NCBI RefSeq assembly: GCF_001676615.1
Contig: NZ_LYXZ01000018.1
Location: 186,001 to 250,000, forward strand
From: Labrys sp. WJW
GTDB taxonomy: Bacteria > Pseudomonadota > Alphaproteobacteria > Rhizobiales > Labraceae
Length of the DNA: 64,000 nt
Reading direction: 5' to 3'
Part shown: piece by piece, positions 45,854-57,861 of the stretch
Layout of the letters: the number at the start of each line of letters is the position of its first letter
Numbering within the stretch: the stretch's first letter is position 1
Position numbers and translations under genes: made by a program
Notes under the pieces: model-generated
Told to the model about the DNA's origin: nothing
Seen by the model: only the letters and a program-made list of their open reading frames with translations
Databases searched by the model: none

Positions 45854-48800
45854 ATGCGGTTTGCCCATTTCTTCGTCGACCGGCCGATCTTTGCTTCGGT
45901 TCTGGCGGTCGTAATCACCCTTGTCGGCGCCATTGCCTTCATCGGCCTGCCGGTGGCGCAATATCCCGAGATCGCACCGCCCACCATCGTGGTGCGCGCC
46001 AGCTATCCCGGCGCCAATGCCCAGACCGTCGCCGCCACCGTGGCCACGCCGCTGGAGCAGCAGATCAACGGCGTGGAGAACATGCTCTACATGTCCTCCT
46101 ATGCCTCCAATGACGGCGCGATGTCGCTGACCATCACCTTCAAGCTCGGCACCGATCTCGATACCGCGCAGGTGCTGGTGCAGAACCGGGTGGCCATTGC
46201 GACGCCCCGTCTGCCCGACGATGTCAGGCGCCTCGGCGTCACTACGCTGAAATCATCGCCCGACCTGATGATGGTCATCCACATGTTTTCGCCGGATGAC
46301 CGCTACGATCAGCTCTACGTCTCCAACTATGCCCGCAACAATGTGCGCGACGACCTCCTGCGTCTAGACGGCGTCGGCGATCTCACCATCTTCGGCGAGC
46401 GCCAATACAGCCTGCGTGTCTGGCTCGATCCGGACAAGCTGGCCAGCTATGGCCTGACCTCGTCCGACGTGGTCAAGGCGATCCAGGCCCAGAACGTGCA
46501 GGTTTCCAGCGGCGCCATCGGCCAGGAGCCGACCAGTTCGGGCGGCGCCTTCCAGGTTACCATCAACACGCAGGGGCGCTTCCAGGACGTCGCCCAGTTC
46601 CGGCGCGTGATCGTGCGCTCGACCTCCGACGGGCAGCTCGTCCGGGTGCAGGACGTGGCGCGCGTGGAACTCGGCGCCCAGGATTACGTCACCAATTCCT
46701 ACCTCAACGGCAAGCCGGCGGTGGCGCTGGCGATCTTCCAGCGCCCGAACACCAACGCGCTGCAGGCCGCCGACGAAATCATCAAGAAGATGGAGGAGCT
46801 CAAGCAGTCCTTCCCGCCCGGCATAGCCTATTCGATCGTCTACAATCCCACCCAGTTCATCGCGGAATCGGTCAATGCCGTCTACCACACCCTCGGCGAG
46901 GCCGTGGTGCTGGTGGTGGTGGTGATCATCATCTTCCTGCAGAGCTGGCGCACGGCGCTGATCCCGGTGATCGCCATCCCGATCTCGCTGATCGGCACCT
47001 GTGCGATCATGGCCGTCTTCGGCTTTTCGCTCAACACGCTGACCCTGTTCGGCATGGTGCTGGCGATCGGCATCGTGGTCGACGACGCCATCGTGGTGGT
47101 GGAGAATGTCGAGCGCAATATCAGCCTGGGCATGTCGCCGCGTGATGCGGCACATGAAACCATGGACGAGGTCGGTACGGCGGTGATCGCCATCGCCCTG
47201 GTGCTGGGCGCGGTCTTCATTCCCACCGCCTTCATTCCCGGCATATCGGGCCAGTTCTATCGGCAGTTCGCGCTGACGATTGCGGTCTCGACTTTCCTTT
47301 CCGCCTTCGTCTCACTCACTCTGTCGCCGGCGCTCGCCGCGATCCTGCTCAAGCCGCACAGCCATGAGCCGCCGCGCAATCCCCTGACGAGGCTCGGCAA
47401 GAGCCTTGCCGGTGGCTTCAACCGCGGCTTCGACGGCCTGTCCAACGGCTACGCCTCCAGCGTCAACCGTGTCGTCAGGCGCAAGATCATCATGCTGCCG
47501 CTTTATGCGGGGTTGCTGGCCGGCACGGTCTGGGCGGTGCAGAAGGTGCCGCAGGGCTTCATACCGACGCTCGACCAGGGTTATGCCATCGTGGTGGTAC
47601 AGCTGCCGGATGGCGCTGCCCTGTCGCGCACCGACGCCGTCACCCGCCGGGTTTCGGAAATCGCGCGGGCAACGCCTGGTGCGCAGGATGCCGTTGCCTT
47701 TGCCGGCTTCTCCGGCGCGACCTTCACCAACGCCACCAATGCGGCCGCGATCTTCGTGCCGTTCAAGCCTTTCGAGGAGCGTCTGAAGGAAGGGCTGACG
47801 GCGGACAAGATCATCAAGGACCTGTTCGGCCGCATGCAGGTGATCGAGGAGGCCTTCATCATCGCCATCCCGCCGCCCCCGGTGCGTGGTATCGGCAATG
47901 CCGGCGGTTTCAAGCTGCAGGTGCAGGAAAGGCTGGGCTCGGACATCCAGCGCATCCTTGCTTCGACCTACGAGATGATGGGCAAGGCCCGCCAGAATCC
48001 GAAATTGTCGGGCGTGTTCACCACCTTCTCGGCCAATTCGCCGCAGCTCTTCCTCAATATCGACCGGCAGAAGGCCGAGATCCTGAACGTGCCGATCACC
48101 AACATCTTCGACACGCTGCAGCAGAATCTCGGCACGGCCTATGTCAATGACTTCAATGCGTTTGGGCGCGTCTACCAGGTCCAGGCCCAGGCTGACCAGC
48201 GTTTCCGCAACGATCCCGAACAGATCGGAGGCCTGCGCGTGCGCTCGGCATCGGGGGCCCTGGTGCCGCTCGGCACGCTGGTGGAGGTGAAGGAGGTCTC
48301 CGGCCCGCAGCTGATCCAGCGCTACAACATGTATCCGTCCGTGCCGCTGCAGGGCAATGCCGGCCCGGGCGTCTCCACGGCCCAGGCCCTGGACGAGATG
48401 GAGGCTCTGGCCAAGGCAACCCTGCCGCAGGGCACCAGCTTCCAATGGACGGATCTGGCCTTCCAGGAACGGGCAACCGGCAACACCGCGATCTTCATCT
48501 TCGCCCTGTCGGTGCTGTTCGTCTTCCTGGTGCTGGCGGCCCAATATGAAAGCTGGTCTCTGCCGCTCGCCATCATCCTGATCGTGCCGATGGCCGTGCT
48601 CTCGGCGCTGCTCGGCGTGATGGCCCGCGGCATGGACAACAACATCCTCACCCAGATCGGCCTGATCGTGCTGGTGGGCCTGGCCGCCAAGAACGCCATC
48701 CTGATCGTGGAGTTCGCGCGTGAGGCCGAGGCGCGGGATGGCAAGAGCCCGATCGAGGCGGTGGTGGAGGCCTGTCGCCTGCGCCTGCGCCCGATCCTGA

Positions 48801-49027
48801 TGACGGCCTTCGCCTTCATCCTGGGCGTGGTGCCGCTTCTGATCGCCACCGGTCCCGGCGCTGAAATGCGACAGGCTCTCGGCACCGCCGTGTTCTTCGG
48901 CATGCTGGGCGTCACGTTCTTCGGCCTGTTCCTGACGCCGGTGTTCTACGTCACCATGCGGCTGATCGCGCCGGGCAGGAAGAAGAAGGAAGCCAAGCCC
49001 GCAGAGGTCGTTCCCGCCGCGGAGTAG
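45854..49027 (+). CDS. RND multidrug efflux pump (AcrB/MexF-like, HAE1)
   Basis: A 1057-residue inner-membrane RND pump with 12 spans and two large periplasmic loops. It starts [43 protein letters not shown], typical of HAE1 pumps. The proton-relay acidic pair of span 4 is in [17 protein letters not shown]. The C-half repeats the motif with [16 protein letters not shown]. It likely exports hydrophobic drugs or solvents. Operon of two genes ending in a hairpin terminator; no local regulator. Confidence 0.94.
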   Translation: MRFAHFFVDRPIFASVLAVVITLVGAIAFIGLPVAQYPEIAPPTIVVRASYPGANAQTVAATVATPLEQQINGVENMLYMSSYASNDGAMSLTITFKLGTDLDTAQVLVQNRVAIATPRLPDDVRRLGVTTLKSSPDLMMVIHMFSPDDRYDQLYVSNYARNNVRDDLLRLDGVGDLTIFGERQYSLRVWLDPDKLASYGLTSSDVVKAIQAQNVQVSSGAIGQEPTSSGGAFQVTINTQGRFQDVAQFRRVIVRSTSDGQLVRVQDVARVELGAQDYVTNSYLNGKPAVALAIFQRPNTNALQAADEIIKKMEELKQSFPPGIAYSIVYNPTQFIAESVNAVYHTLGEAVVLVVVVIIIFLQSWRTALIPVIAIPISLIGTCAIMAVFGFSLNTLTLFGMVLAIGIVVDDAIVVVENVERNISLGMSPRDAAHETMDEVGTAVIAIALVLGAVFIPTAFIPGISGQFYRQFALTIAVSTFLSAFVSLTLSPALAAILLKPHSHEPPRNPLTRLGKSLAGGFNRGFDGLSNGYASSVNRVVRRKIIMLPLYAGLLAGTVWAVQKVPQGFIPTLDQGYAIVVVQLPDGAALSRTDAVTRRVSEIARATPGAQDAVAFAGFSGATFTNATNAAAIFVPFKPFEERLKEGLTADKIIKDLFGRMQVIEEAFIIAIPPPPVRGIGNAGGFKLQVQERLGSDIQRILASTYEMMGKARQNPKLSGVFTTFSANSPQLFLNIDRQKAEILNVPITNIFDTLQQNLGTAYVNDFNAFGRVYQVQAQADQRFRNDPEQIGGLRVRSASGALVPLGTLVEVKEVSGPQLIQRYNMYPSVPLQGNAGPGVSTAQALDEMEALAKATLPQGTSFQWTDLAFQERATGNTAIFIFALSVLFVFLVLAAQYESWSLPLAIILIVPMAVLSALLGVMARGMDNNILTQIGLIVLVGLAAKNAILIVEFAREAEARDGKSPIEAVVEACRLRLRPILMTAFAFILGVVPLLIATGPGAEMRQALGTAVFFGMLGVTFFGLFLTPVFYVTMRLIAPGRKKKEAKPAEVVPAAE

Positions 49028-49058
49028 CGCCTGTAGCCTTTGGCTTTCGCAGGAAAGA

Positions 49059-49090
49059 GGGCTTCCCGACCATGGTTGGGAAGCCCTTTT
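49059..49090 (+). terminator. intrinsic terminator of the RND operon
   Basis: GGGCTTCCC (49059-49067) with GGGAAGCCC (49078-49086), 10-nt loop, then TTTT, 32 bp after the pump stop. Confidence 0.85.
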
Positions 49091-49123
49091 CATTGTCAGA
49101 CCATGTCGCGTAGGAGGCGCCGA

Positions 49124-49210
49124 GGCTGGGACCGCGGACGTCCCGTCCGCCCCTTCCTATCCCCAAGCGGGGCGTTTCCAAGAGCGGACGGGACGTCCGC
49201 GGTCCCAGCC
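49124..49210. repeat. 87-bp hairpin repeat, family copy 2
   Basis: A perfect 27-bp inverted repeat (49124-49150 with 49184-49210; arms contain GGGACCGCGGACGTCCCG) around a 33-nt spacer ending GTTTCCAAG. Spacer length and sequence echo the element at 12793-12877 although the arms differ. Confidence 0.8.
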
Positions 49211-49256
49211 GCCTGCCGCGCTGGCCGGTCCTCGCAGGCAACCATCGCTCACAAAC

Positions 49257-49291
49257 AAAAAGCCCCCCGTGCCAGGCACGGGGGGCTTTTT
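49257..49291. terminator. bidirectional terminator between RND operon and rpoD
   Basis: GCCCCCCGTGCC (49262-49273) with GGCACGGGGGGC (49275-49286), flanked by five A on the left and five T on the right, so it can stop transcription from both sides. It lies 28 bp after rpoD on the minus strand. Confidence 0.88.
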
Positions 49292-49318
49292 GTTTAGAGC
49301 CGGCGATCCTGGGAAGGA

Positions 49319-51322
<2,004 letters not shown>

Positions 51323-51835
51323 CGTTGCTTTCCCTCACTCGCTCAAGCAGGATTTCGCAGCTCGCCCGCCGGGTAGAGCTCCGAAATCCCGCACCACGTC
51401 CCTGCCGGGCCGAACCCGGCGACTGCCAATTCTCCCGGACCACAGATTTCGGCCCGCAAGCACTGGCGCATCCGTGCACCCTGTGCCAAACCCGATACGG
51501 AAATTCTCAGATTCGCCCGCTGGCTCGCCCGAGTAATTCCGAACAACTTCAAGGCCTTGGTGCATGGTCTTGGCCTCGAGTGGAAGCTCCAGCCCAAAAC
51601 CCTGCACCCAGCGGGGGATTCCCGCCAATGGCAACCGTTTGCCAACACCAAAAAGGGCAGCATCCGGTACCCGGAGCCACCCGACTTGTCGCAGCCTTGC
51701 TCCAGCGCCCCGGAAAAGACCTTCGATTCGCCCATGCAACGCCTTGCAGCAACTGCCAGAATCGAAATCCAGTTCCAGGAACTGGCGCTATCACTACCGG
51801 GGCAATGGCTAATCCGCCGTTAACCCTGATAGCTC
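51323..51835. other. intergenic region between dnaG and rpoD
   Basis: 513 bp holding the rpoD upstream region. Short frames on both strands look like chance. I see no repeat, terminator or recognisable promoter that I would defend. Confidence 0.5.
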
Positions 51836-53743
51836 CTACACGGCCCGCGAAGTCCGCCCGGACGAAGCTCCAAACCCCTCGATCGTCGCCTCGGTTCCTT
51901 CCATCGCGGCGATCTGTGCCTTGATATCGGTGAGCCGAGCCCAATTCTCTTCGGTGAAGTCCTGATCCATGGCCGCCTGAGCAAGCCGGAGTTCCTTATG
52001 TAGCGTACGATTCTTATGATGCAAGGCCACTGCATGCACGAATCCGTCCCGAACGTCGGGAAACGCGGCGTCCCGTCGCACCCAAAAGTGGGTTGGGCCG
52101 CTCAAAGCGACGATATGGGCGAGCAAACGCTCAAATCCCTGCATCATTAGTTCGGCCTCGACCGCAACTGATTCGCGCAGGCCATGCGCCACGCAGTCGA
52201 CCAGCGCCTGGCGCAGCCGGCTCGCCTCGACATTCTCGAATTCGAGCCCTGCCAGCATCTCGCAATGATCGTCGAGCAAATAGGGATGGGCCACCACGAC
52301 GGCCAGGATGAGGGCCTCGCGGGCAGGAATGCTGCCATGGCCGCCGCGCATGCGCGCGCTTTCCCTCACTGCGGGAGTCACCAGATGCGTGGACTGCGAT
52401 GTTTCGCGCCGGCCGCCACCCTGGCGCCAGGCCCGTTGCGGGCCGCCTGCAAAGCCAGGCTGGGCCGCCCGGGCCGGGGCAAAGAAGTTGCGCAGGCGGT
52501 TGTCCATGTCCGCGCGATAATGCTTGCGCACCGTCTCGTCGCGGATCGGCGCTAGCGCATCCATCAGCTTGCGCTCGAGCGCGGCCCGCCGTTCCGGCGT
52601 CGAAAAGTCAGCGCTCTGGGTCTCCCTCTCCCAGAGAATGTCGGACAGGGGGAGGGCACCTTGCAGGACTTCCGAAACGGCCGTGGCACCGGAACTGCGC
52701 ACCAGTTCGTCCGGATCCTGCCCGCCCGGCAGCAGCGCGAATTTCAAGGTCTTGCCGGGTCCGATCTGCGGCAACGCCACGTCGACGGCTCGATAGGCGG
52801 CGCGCCTTCCGGCCTTGTCGCCGTCGAAGCACAGCACCGGCTCCTCGCTCATGCGCCAGAGCAGGTTGAGCTGGTCTTCGGTGAGGGCCGTGCCGAGCGG
52901 GGCGACCGTATGCCCGAAACCCGCCACGCTCATCATGATGACGTCGACATAGCCTTCCACCGCGATGACGCCACCCTTCTCATGGGCGGCCTTGCGAGCG
53001 CGGTGATGGTTGTAGAGGCAGGCGCCCTTGTGGAAGAGGGAGGTCTCGGGCGAATTGAGATATTTGGCGGATGCCTCCTTGTCCATGGCGCGGCCGCCGA
53101 AGGCGATCACCTTGCCCCGCACGTCATGGATCGGGAACATGATGCGGTCGCGGAAGCGATCATAGGGGACCTGGATGTCCTCGCCATGGATGAGAAGGCC
53201 CGCTTCGATCATGGCGTCGCGGTCGACGCCCTTGCCGGCGAGATGGTCGCGCAGCGCGAATTTCTCGTTCGGCGAATAGCCGATGCCGAATTCGGCCTGG
53301 ATCGCCGGCGTCAGCCCGCGATCGGCGAGATAGCCACGGGCGGCTGCGCCTTCCCGCGCCTGCAGGCGAGACTGGAAGAAGGTGGCGGCCAGATCCATCA
53401 CCTCGTGCAGCGAGGCGCGCTGTTCCTCGCGGCGGACATCCTCCACCGTCATCTTGGGCAGGGTGACGCCGGCATCGTTGGCGCAACGCTCCACCGCTTC
53501 GGGAAAGGAAATGCCCTCGACCTCGCTCAGGAAGCGGAAAATGTCGCCATGCTTGCCCGAGGAGAAGCAGTGATAGAAGCCCTTCTGGTCGTTGACATAG
53601 AAGGAGGGCGTCTTCTCGGCATTGAAGGGCGAGAGGCCGCGCCATTCTCGGCCCTGCTTCTTGAGCTTGACGCGTCTGCCCACCACCTCGGACACGGGTA
53701 GCCGGGCGCGGATCTCGTCGAGCAGGGAAGGCGGGTATTTCAT
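51836..53743 (-). CDS. dnaG: DNA primase
   Basis: A 635-residue primase. The N-terminal CHC2-type domain, the TOPRIM core (GVIAVEGYVDVIMMSVAGFGHTVAPLGTALTEDQL and CFDGDKAGRRAAYRA), and a C-terminal helicase-binding domain are in the usual order. The zinc ligands are degenerate: the E. coli positions C40, H43, C61 and C64 correspond to S38, N41, C59 and S62 in SPFNAEKTPSF and FYHCFSSGKHGD, so zinc binding is probably lost although the fold is kept. I believe related Rhizobiales share this. It lies upstream of rpoD on the same strand. Confidence 0.96.
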   Translation of the reverse strand: MKYPPSLLDEIRARLPVSEVVGRRVKLKKQGREWRGLSPFNAEKTPSFYVNDQKGFYHCFSSGKHGDIFRFLSEVEGISFPEAVERCANDAGVTLPKMTVEDVRREEQRASLHEVMDLAATFFQSRLQAREGAAARGYLADRGLTPAIQAEFGIGYSPNEKFALRDHLAGKGVDRDAMIEAGLLIHGEDIQVPYDRFRDRIMFPIHDVRGKVIAFGGRAMDKEASAKYLNSPETSLFHKGACLYNHHRARKAAHEKGGVIAVEGYVDVIMMSVAGFGHTVAPLGTALTEDQLNLLWRMSEEPVLCFDGDKAGRRAAYRAVDVALPQIGPGKTLKFALLPGGQDPDELVRSSGATAVSEVLQGALPLSDILWERETQSADFSTPERRAALERKLMDALAPIRDETVRKHYRADMDNRLRNFFAPARAAQPGFAGGPQRAWRQGGGRRETSQSTHLVTPAVRESARMRGGHGSIPAREALILAVVVAHPYLLDDHCEMLAGLEFENVEASRLRQALVDCVAHGLRESVAVEAELMMQGFERLLAHIVALSGPTHFWVRRDAAFPDVRDGFVHAVALHHKNRTLHKELRLAQAAMDQDFTEENWARLTDIKAQIAAMEGTEATIEGFGASSGRTSRAV

Positions 53744-54130
53744 GGGCTCTTATGTGAGGACGATGGCTATCGACGCAAGAGCCCCCAGTCTAGCACGGAG
53801 GAGTGAGTCGAATCTTTCCCCGTTGTCCTCTGGCTAGCCTTGCGGGAGGTCGCGGGAGTTGCTTATTGCCGCCGCTGGTCCGGACGACGCTGGCCCCGCT
53901 CACAAAAGCAGCCATTTTCTGTGATGCCATACTTTTCACACCTGCCGGGGGCAGCATTGACCGCAGTGACGAACTTTATCGAAGGGATCGGTGCCATTGG
54001 GCAGATCATCGGCGCCATCGTCTTCCTGGGCGTGCTGTTCCGCGGAGGGATCTCCTTCATTCGTAATCGGTGTGGCTTCTGTCATCCTACGGACTTTCTC
54101 TGATGCCACCCGGCAGGCCAGAACCACTGT
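53744..54130. other. intergenic region upstream of dnaG
   Basis: 387 bp between dnaG and an unrelated hypothetical gene. Besides one possible small membrane ORF (53921-54103) I see nothing specific; it should contain the dnaG promoter. Confidence 0.4.
53921..54103 (+). CDS. possible small membrane protein
   Basis: A 60-residue frame with one hydrophobic stretch (IGAIGQIIGAIVFLGVLF) and a short basic tail. There is no good ribosome binding site and no recognised family. It may be a chance frame; listed because the hydrophobic segment looks like a real membrane span. Confidence 0.25.
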   Translation: MMPYFSHLPGAALTAVTNFIEGIGAIGQIIGAIVFLGVLFRGGISFIRNRCGFCHPTDFL

Positions 54131-54856
54131 TCAGCTCATGGCCTTTCCGGACGTCCTGGGCACGAGGATGCGTTCGCGCGGTGCCACCATCAGGAAGTCC
54201 TTGGCCTTCTGGTAGTTGGTCGTCTCCGTCCTGAACCAGCTCTGGGCATAGGATGGGGCGCCGGGGATATTGGCCTGCTGCAGCACCAGGCGGGTTTCGG
54301 GCTGAGGGGTCTGCAGATTGACGGCGGCGCGATGCACGCAGTCGGTGGCGCGGCCCGCGCCTGGATGCCAGCGATAGAGATTCTGGCACCAGACGTCGAC
54401 GAGCAGGACGCGGGTGCCGTTGCGGGCTTCCTCACCCATGCATTGCCACTGAACATTGAGGGCACCGGTGGCGTATTGCCAGTCGATGTTCTGGAAATAG
54501 AACTGCTTGACGGCAACGGAGCCCGTCAGGCCCACGCTGCCCTGTTTCCGGGTCTCGGCGGTCGTGATGCTGGCATTGACTTCGCGAAAGATGCAGCCGC
54601 GCACGCCCGGATCTTCGTCCAGCAAAGTCCGGACGGAGAATTGTATCGGGGTACCCGAGCCCTGCAGGTAGTGGTCGAGATATTGCTGTGCCCGGCCACC
54701 GGGGCGCATCTTCTGTTCTTTCGCCAAGGTCATGATCTTGAGGTCAGACCAGGTTTCATTATGGCCGGTCAGCTTGCCGCGGAGACGAACGCTGCTGCAG
54801 GCCATGTCTATCGCGGTTTTGGAGTTCGAGGTCTCTGAGGAGGTTTCGGACATCAA
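54131..54856 (-). CDS. hypothetical protein
   Basis: A 241-residue soluble protein with no signal peptide or membrane span. Not recognised. It has scattered cysteines (MACSS, RGCIF, WQCMG, VWCQN, TDCVH) and aromatic stretches such as VKQFYFQNIDWQYATGALNVQWQCMG and LLVDVWCQNLYRWHPGAG. It is a single gene between dnaG and the porin. Codon use matches its neighbours, so it is likely real. Confidence 0.55.
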   Translation of the reverse strand: MMSETSSETSNSKTAIDMACSSVRLRGKLTGHNETWSDLKIMTLAKEQKMRPGGRAQQYLDHYLQGSGTPIQFSVRTLLDEDPGVRGCIFREVNASITTAETRKQGSVGLTGSVAVKQFYFQNIDWQYATGALNVQWQCMGEEARNGTRVLLVDVWCQNLYRWHPGAGRATDCVHRAAVNLQTPQPETRLVLQQANIPGAPSYAQSWFRTETTNYQKAKDFLMVAPRERILVPRTSGKAMS

Positions 54857-54992
54857 GCTGACTCTTTTAAGCTGACGTTGAGATCGAATTCAGCCGGGAA
54901 TTTTACAATTGCAGCAATGAAGCAATCCCTTGCGGCATCTGCAAGTAGGATGATGTCCTAGTCTAACAGCCGCTGTCCAGAGTCAGCAAAGT

Positions 54993-55018
54993 AAAAGGAC
55001 CCAGCTCGCGCCGGGCCC
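54993..55018 (-). terminator. intrinsic terminator of the porin gene
   Basis: On the minus strand GGGCCCGGC-GCGA-GCTGGGTCC, a 9-bp stem with two G-U pairs and a GNRA tetraloop, then TTTTAC. It lies 30 bp after the porin stop. Confidence 0.8.
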
Positions 55019-55048
55019 TCCTTACAAAGTCGAACGTGAGAGGCTGGA

Positions 55049-56365
55049 TCAGAAGGTACGCTTGATGCGTACGCCGCCGGTCCAGAAATTGGACTTGGCG
55101 TCGGCCACTCGCGAAACGGTGTTAGGGGCGGTTCCCGTCGTCCACACCGTATTGTCGATGTCCTGATGGGTATAGGTGACTTCACCCGTGACCGTCAGGC
55201 CCTTGACGATGGTGTAGGTCAGGTTGCCCGTCAGCGAATATTCCTTGGCGCCGAGGTCGCCGCCAAGAGCGCTGAACTTGTCATAGGTCGTATCGATGTA
55301 GCCGCCGACGAGGTTGAAACCCCATTGCGGCGTGAAGTTGCCGCCGAGTTCGGCCGTCACCGACCAGCCCTTGCCGCCGTCGAAGCCACCATTCGAATTG
55401 ATGAAGTAGTCCTGGCCCTTGAGCTTGGTCGAGGAGATGCCGAGATAATCCAGCGCACCGTCGGCATACTGGCCTTCGATCACCAGGTGCCCCTTGTCGA
55501 GGGCCGGGATATTAAGCAGCAAGCTGGCGCCAACCGCATAGCCCCACTTGTTCTCGCGCGGGATGTAGTTGGCATTCGTGGGGAGGACCGGCACGCCATT
55601 CGCGTCGAGAGCCGTCGCCGAGCGATATTGATGTGCGGCAGCCTGGACGGCGATCGAACCCCAATCCTGCTTGAAGCGAACCTGGCCGACCACGTCGGGA
55701 ACCTGCTGCCCGCCCTGCATGGCCCGGAACGCATTTTGGCGATGGTCACGGCCGTCTTCGATCGACAGCGTAGCCGAGAAACCACCACCGAAATCGGCGG
55801 TATAAGCCAGCAAATTTACGACGTTCGACTGGGCATAATAGGCGCCCCAGACCGTGTTGCCGTATTCGAAATCATAAAAGCCGAAGTAGGAATGAGCGTA
55901 ACCGGCTGTCAGACCGCCAAACTGCAGATAGGCGTATTTGATCGAGAAGGTGTTGCCGGAGGTGTCGCTGTTGACGTTCCAGTTGCTCGGGATCGGACGA
56001 CTGTTCGCGCGGAGCTGGAAGAAGGAACGAAGCAGGCCGTACTCAGTCTGTGTGCGCGCATCGAAGGAGATACGAGCCTCGGTGTTGAAGGCACTGCTGT
56101 GATTGTTGCGAGTCTGCTTGTAGCCGTTCTCCGCGGTCCGGCTATCGCCGCTCTGATTGTACCCGCGATAGTCGGCGCGGATTTCGCCGGCGATCTTGAG
56201 GCAGGTATCGCTGCCGGGAATGTAGAAGAAGCCGGGGCCGAAGGCGGAGCAGACCTTCACATATTCGACGGCTTCCCCCTTGGTCATGGGGAGGTCGGCG
56301 GCCTGGGCGGTGGCAAGGGCGGCAAGACTGGCCGCGGCGCCGAGGAGGAGAGATTTCATCGTCAT
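55049..56365 (-). CDS. outer-membrane porin (Porin_2 family)
   Basis: A 438-residue general porin of the alphaproteobacterial Porin_2 family. Signal peptide MTMKSLLLGAAASLAALATAQA; the conserved N-terminal EYVKVCSAFGPGFFYIPGSDTCLKIAGEIRADYRGYNQ carries the family Cys pair. A 16-stranded barrel pattern of alternating residues ends in WTGGVRIKRTF, with the terminal Phe needed for outer-membrane assembly. ATG at 56365 is chosen (56359 possible). A very AT-rich upstream region precedes it and a terminator follows. Confidence 0.92.
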   Translation of the reverse strand: MTMKSLLLGAAASLAALATAQAADLPMTKGEAVEYVKVCSAFGPGFFYIPGSDTCLKIAGEIRADYRGYNQSGDSRTAENGYKQTRNNHSSAFNTEARISFDARTQTEYGLLRSFFQLRANSRPIPSNWNVNSDTSGNTFSIKYAYLQFGGLTAGYAHSYFGFYDFEYGNTVWGAYYAQSNVVNLLAYTADFGGGFSATLSIEDGRDHRQNAFRAMQGGQQVPDVVGQVRFKQDWGSIAVQAAAHQYRSATALDANGVPVLPTNANYIPRENKWGYAVGASLLLNIPALDKGHLVIEGQYADGALDYLGISSTKLKGQDYFINSNGGFDGGKGWSVTAELGGNFTPQWGFNLVGGYIDTTYDKFSALGGDLGAKEYSLTGNLTYTIVKGLTVTGEVTYTHQDIDNTVWTTGTAPNTVSRVADAKSNFWTGGVRIKRTF

Positions 56366-56866
56366 CTGAAGGCTCACTGAGCAAATTGGATTGAGTGCAT
56401 CGGGCTGGTTCGTTCCGGCACAGGGCTCGACCAATTCGCTTGAAAGGCGAAATCATGGCCGGGCACCCGCCGAACGGGAACCGAGGTGTCTTTGCGAAAT
56501 GTTCGATGGATTCACAATTGAAAATACAACTTTTGATTGATGTGACGTATTTATAACCAGGCCGTGTCTCTAAAAAGCCACATATAGATTTATGACAATT
56601 TTATGAAATACTTATAATTTAGAATATATATTTGTAATATACAGATATATTCATATTTAATATTGATTTCATTAGAGATAATTCTAGGTAATCACGTAAA
56701 AATCTGAGGATTGGAGAGCCGTTCTGCCCTGATCTGCAGCGGTCCGGCATTCTTCTAGACAGGATGCGTTCTTGACATGCACGCATCCGTGGCGTCGCGA
56801 TGCTGAAAATCGTCCATGGGTTGTATTTCGCAGCCCCTGGTTGGCGGCGCTGGCCTTCAGCATGGT
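56366..56866. other. AT-rich region upstream of the porin gene
   Basis: About 500 bp without a gene. 56515-56715 is strikingly AT-rich against the GC-rich surroundings, with many TATA/TTTA runs. It presumably carries the porin promoter and may be curved or bound by nucleoid proteins. No clear operator picked. Confidence 0.55.
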
Positions 56867-57778
56867 CTATCCCACCATTTCGGCGGCAACCTCTTTGAAA
56901 ATTCCCCGTAGCCAGGCGAGCAGGCGATCATGCTTGCGGGATGCGTGCCAGACCATGGTGACCCTCAGATCGGCTGGCTCGATCGGGGGCTCGAGCAGAA
57001 CAAGATCGAAAGCTTCTGCAAATTGCCGGGCGAAGGCGCGGGAGAGCATGGTCACCATGTCGGTACGGGCAACAGCCAGGAGCGCCGAGGTGAAATGCGG
57101 CGTCGTCAGGCCGATACGCCGGTCCAGCCCCGCCGCTGCCAGCGCCGCATCCGCCTCCGTGCTGCCGTCGCCGAAGACCGAAACGGTGACATGGGTGAGG
57201 GCAGCATAAGCGGTTAGGCTGAGCGGCCCGTTCCGAGTTGCCGGATGATCGCGCCGCATGATCAGGGCGAGGCGATCATCCATCAGCATCTCGCTGTGGG
57301 TTCCGGCCGCGAGCGGGTAATTGGCCAAGGCGAAGGTCATATCGATGTCACCGCTTTGCAGGCGATGGGCGATATCCGTTCCGATCGGCACAGTCCGCAG
57401 GTCGATATAAGGAGCTTCCTGGAGCAACCGGGCCATCACACCGGGAAAGAGCAGGGTCGTCAGCGAATCGACCGCCGCGATTCGAAGCGTGCGGCGCTCG
57501 ATGGAAGGATCGAAAAGCGGTTCGGCGACGAGGGCGCGGATATCGGCCAGGACCTCCTGTACTTGCGGCGCCAAGGCTTCGGCACGTGCCGTCAGCACCA
57601 TGCCCGAGCCTGAGCGCAGCATCAGTTCATCGTCGAACAGATGGCGCAGGCGATCGAGCGCTCGGCTCATCGCCGGCTGGCTGAGCCCGATCTCGCGCGC
57701 CGCACGGCTGACGCTGCGCTGGGAGAGCAGGGCGCCGAGTGCCGTCAGCAGGTTGAGATCGATCGCTTTCAAATGCAT
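56867..57778 (-). CDS. LysR-family transcriptional regulator
   Basis: A 303-residue LysR regulator: HTH KAIDLNLLTALGALLSQRSVSRAAREIGLSQPAMSRALDRLRHLFDDELMLRSG (3-56), then an effector-binding domain. The start at 57778 (M-H-L-K-A-I-D-L) is family-typical. Divergent from an NAD(P)-binding reductase gene that it probably regulates; a repeat AATGCATG...CATGCATT (57772-57810) spans the gap. Confidence 0.88.
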   Translation of the reverse strand: MHLKAIDLNLLTALGALLSQRSVSRAAREIGLSQPAMSRALDRLRHLFDDELMLRSGSGMVLTARAEALAPQVQEVLADIRALVAEPLFDPSIERRTLRIAAVDSLTTLLFPGVMARLLQEAPYIDLRTVPIGTDIAHRLQSGDIDMTFALANYPLAAGTHSEMLMDDRLALIMRRDHPATRNGPLSLTAYAALTHVTVSVFGDGSTEADAALAAAGLDRRIGLTTPHFTSALLAVARTDMVTMLSRAFARQFAEAFDLVLLEPPIEPADLRVTMVWHASRKHDRLLAWLRGIFKEVAAEMVG

Positions 57779-57810
57779 GTCACGCATATATTGGATATAA
57801 AGCATGCATT
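57772..57810. promoter_or_regulatory. candidate LysR operator
   Basis: AATGCATG (57772-57779) and CATGCATT (57803-57810), perfect inverted repeats 23 bp apart in the divergent LysR/reductase promoter; the left half overlaps the LysR start codon. Confidence 0.4.
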
Positions 57811-57861
57811 GGAATTATGGTATGGCCATTGCTAGCGTTTTCTCATCAAGGAGAACGCACC

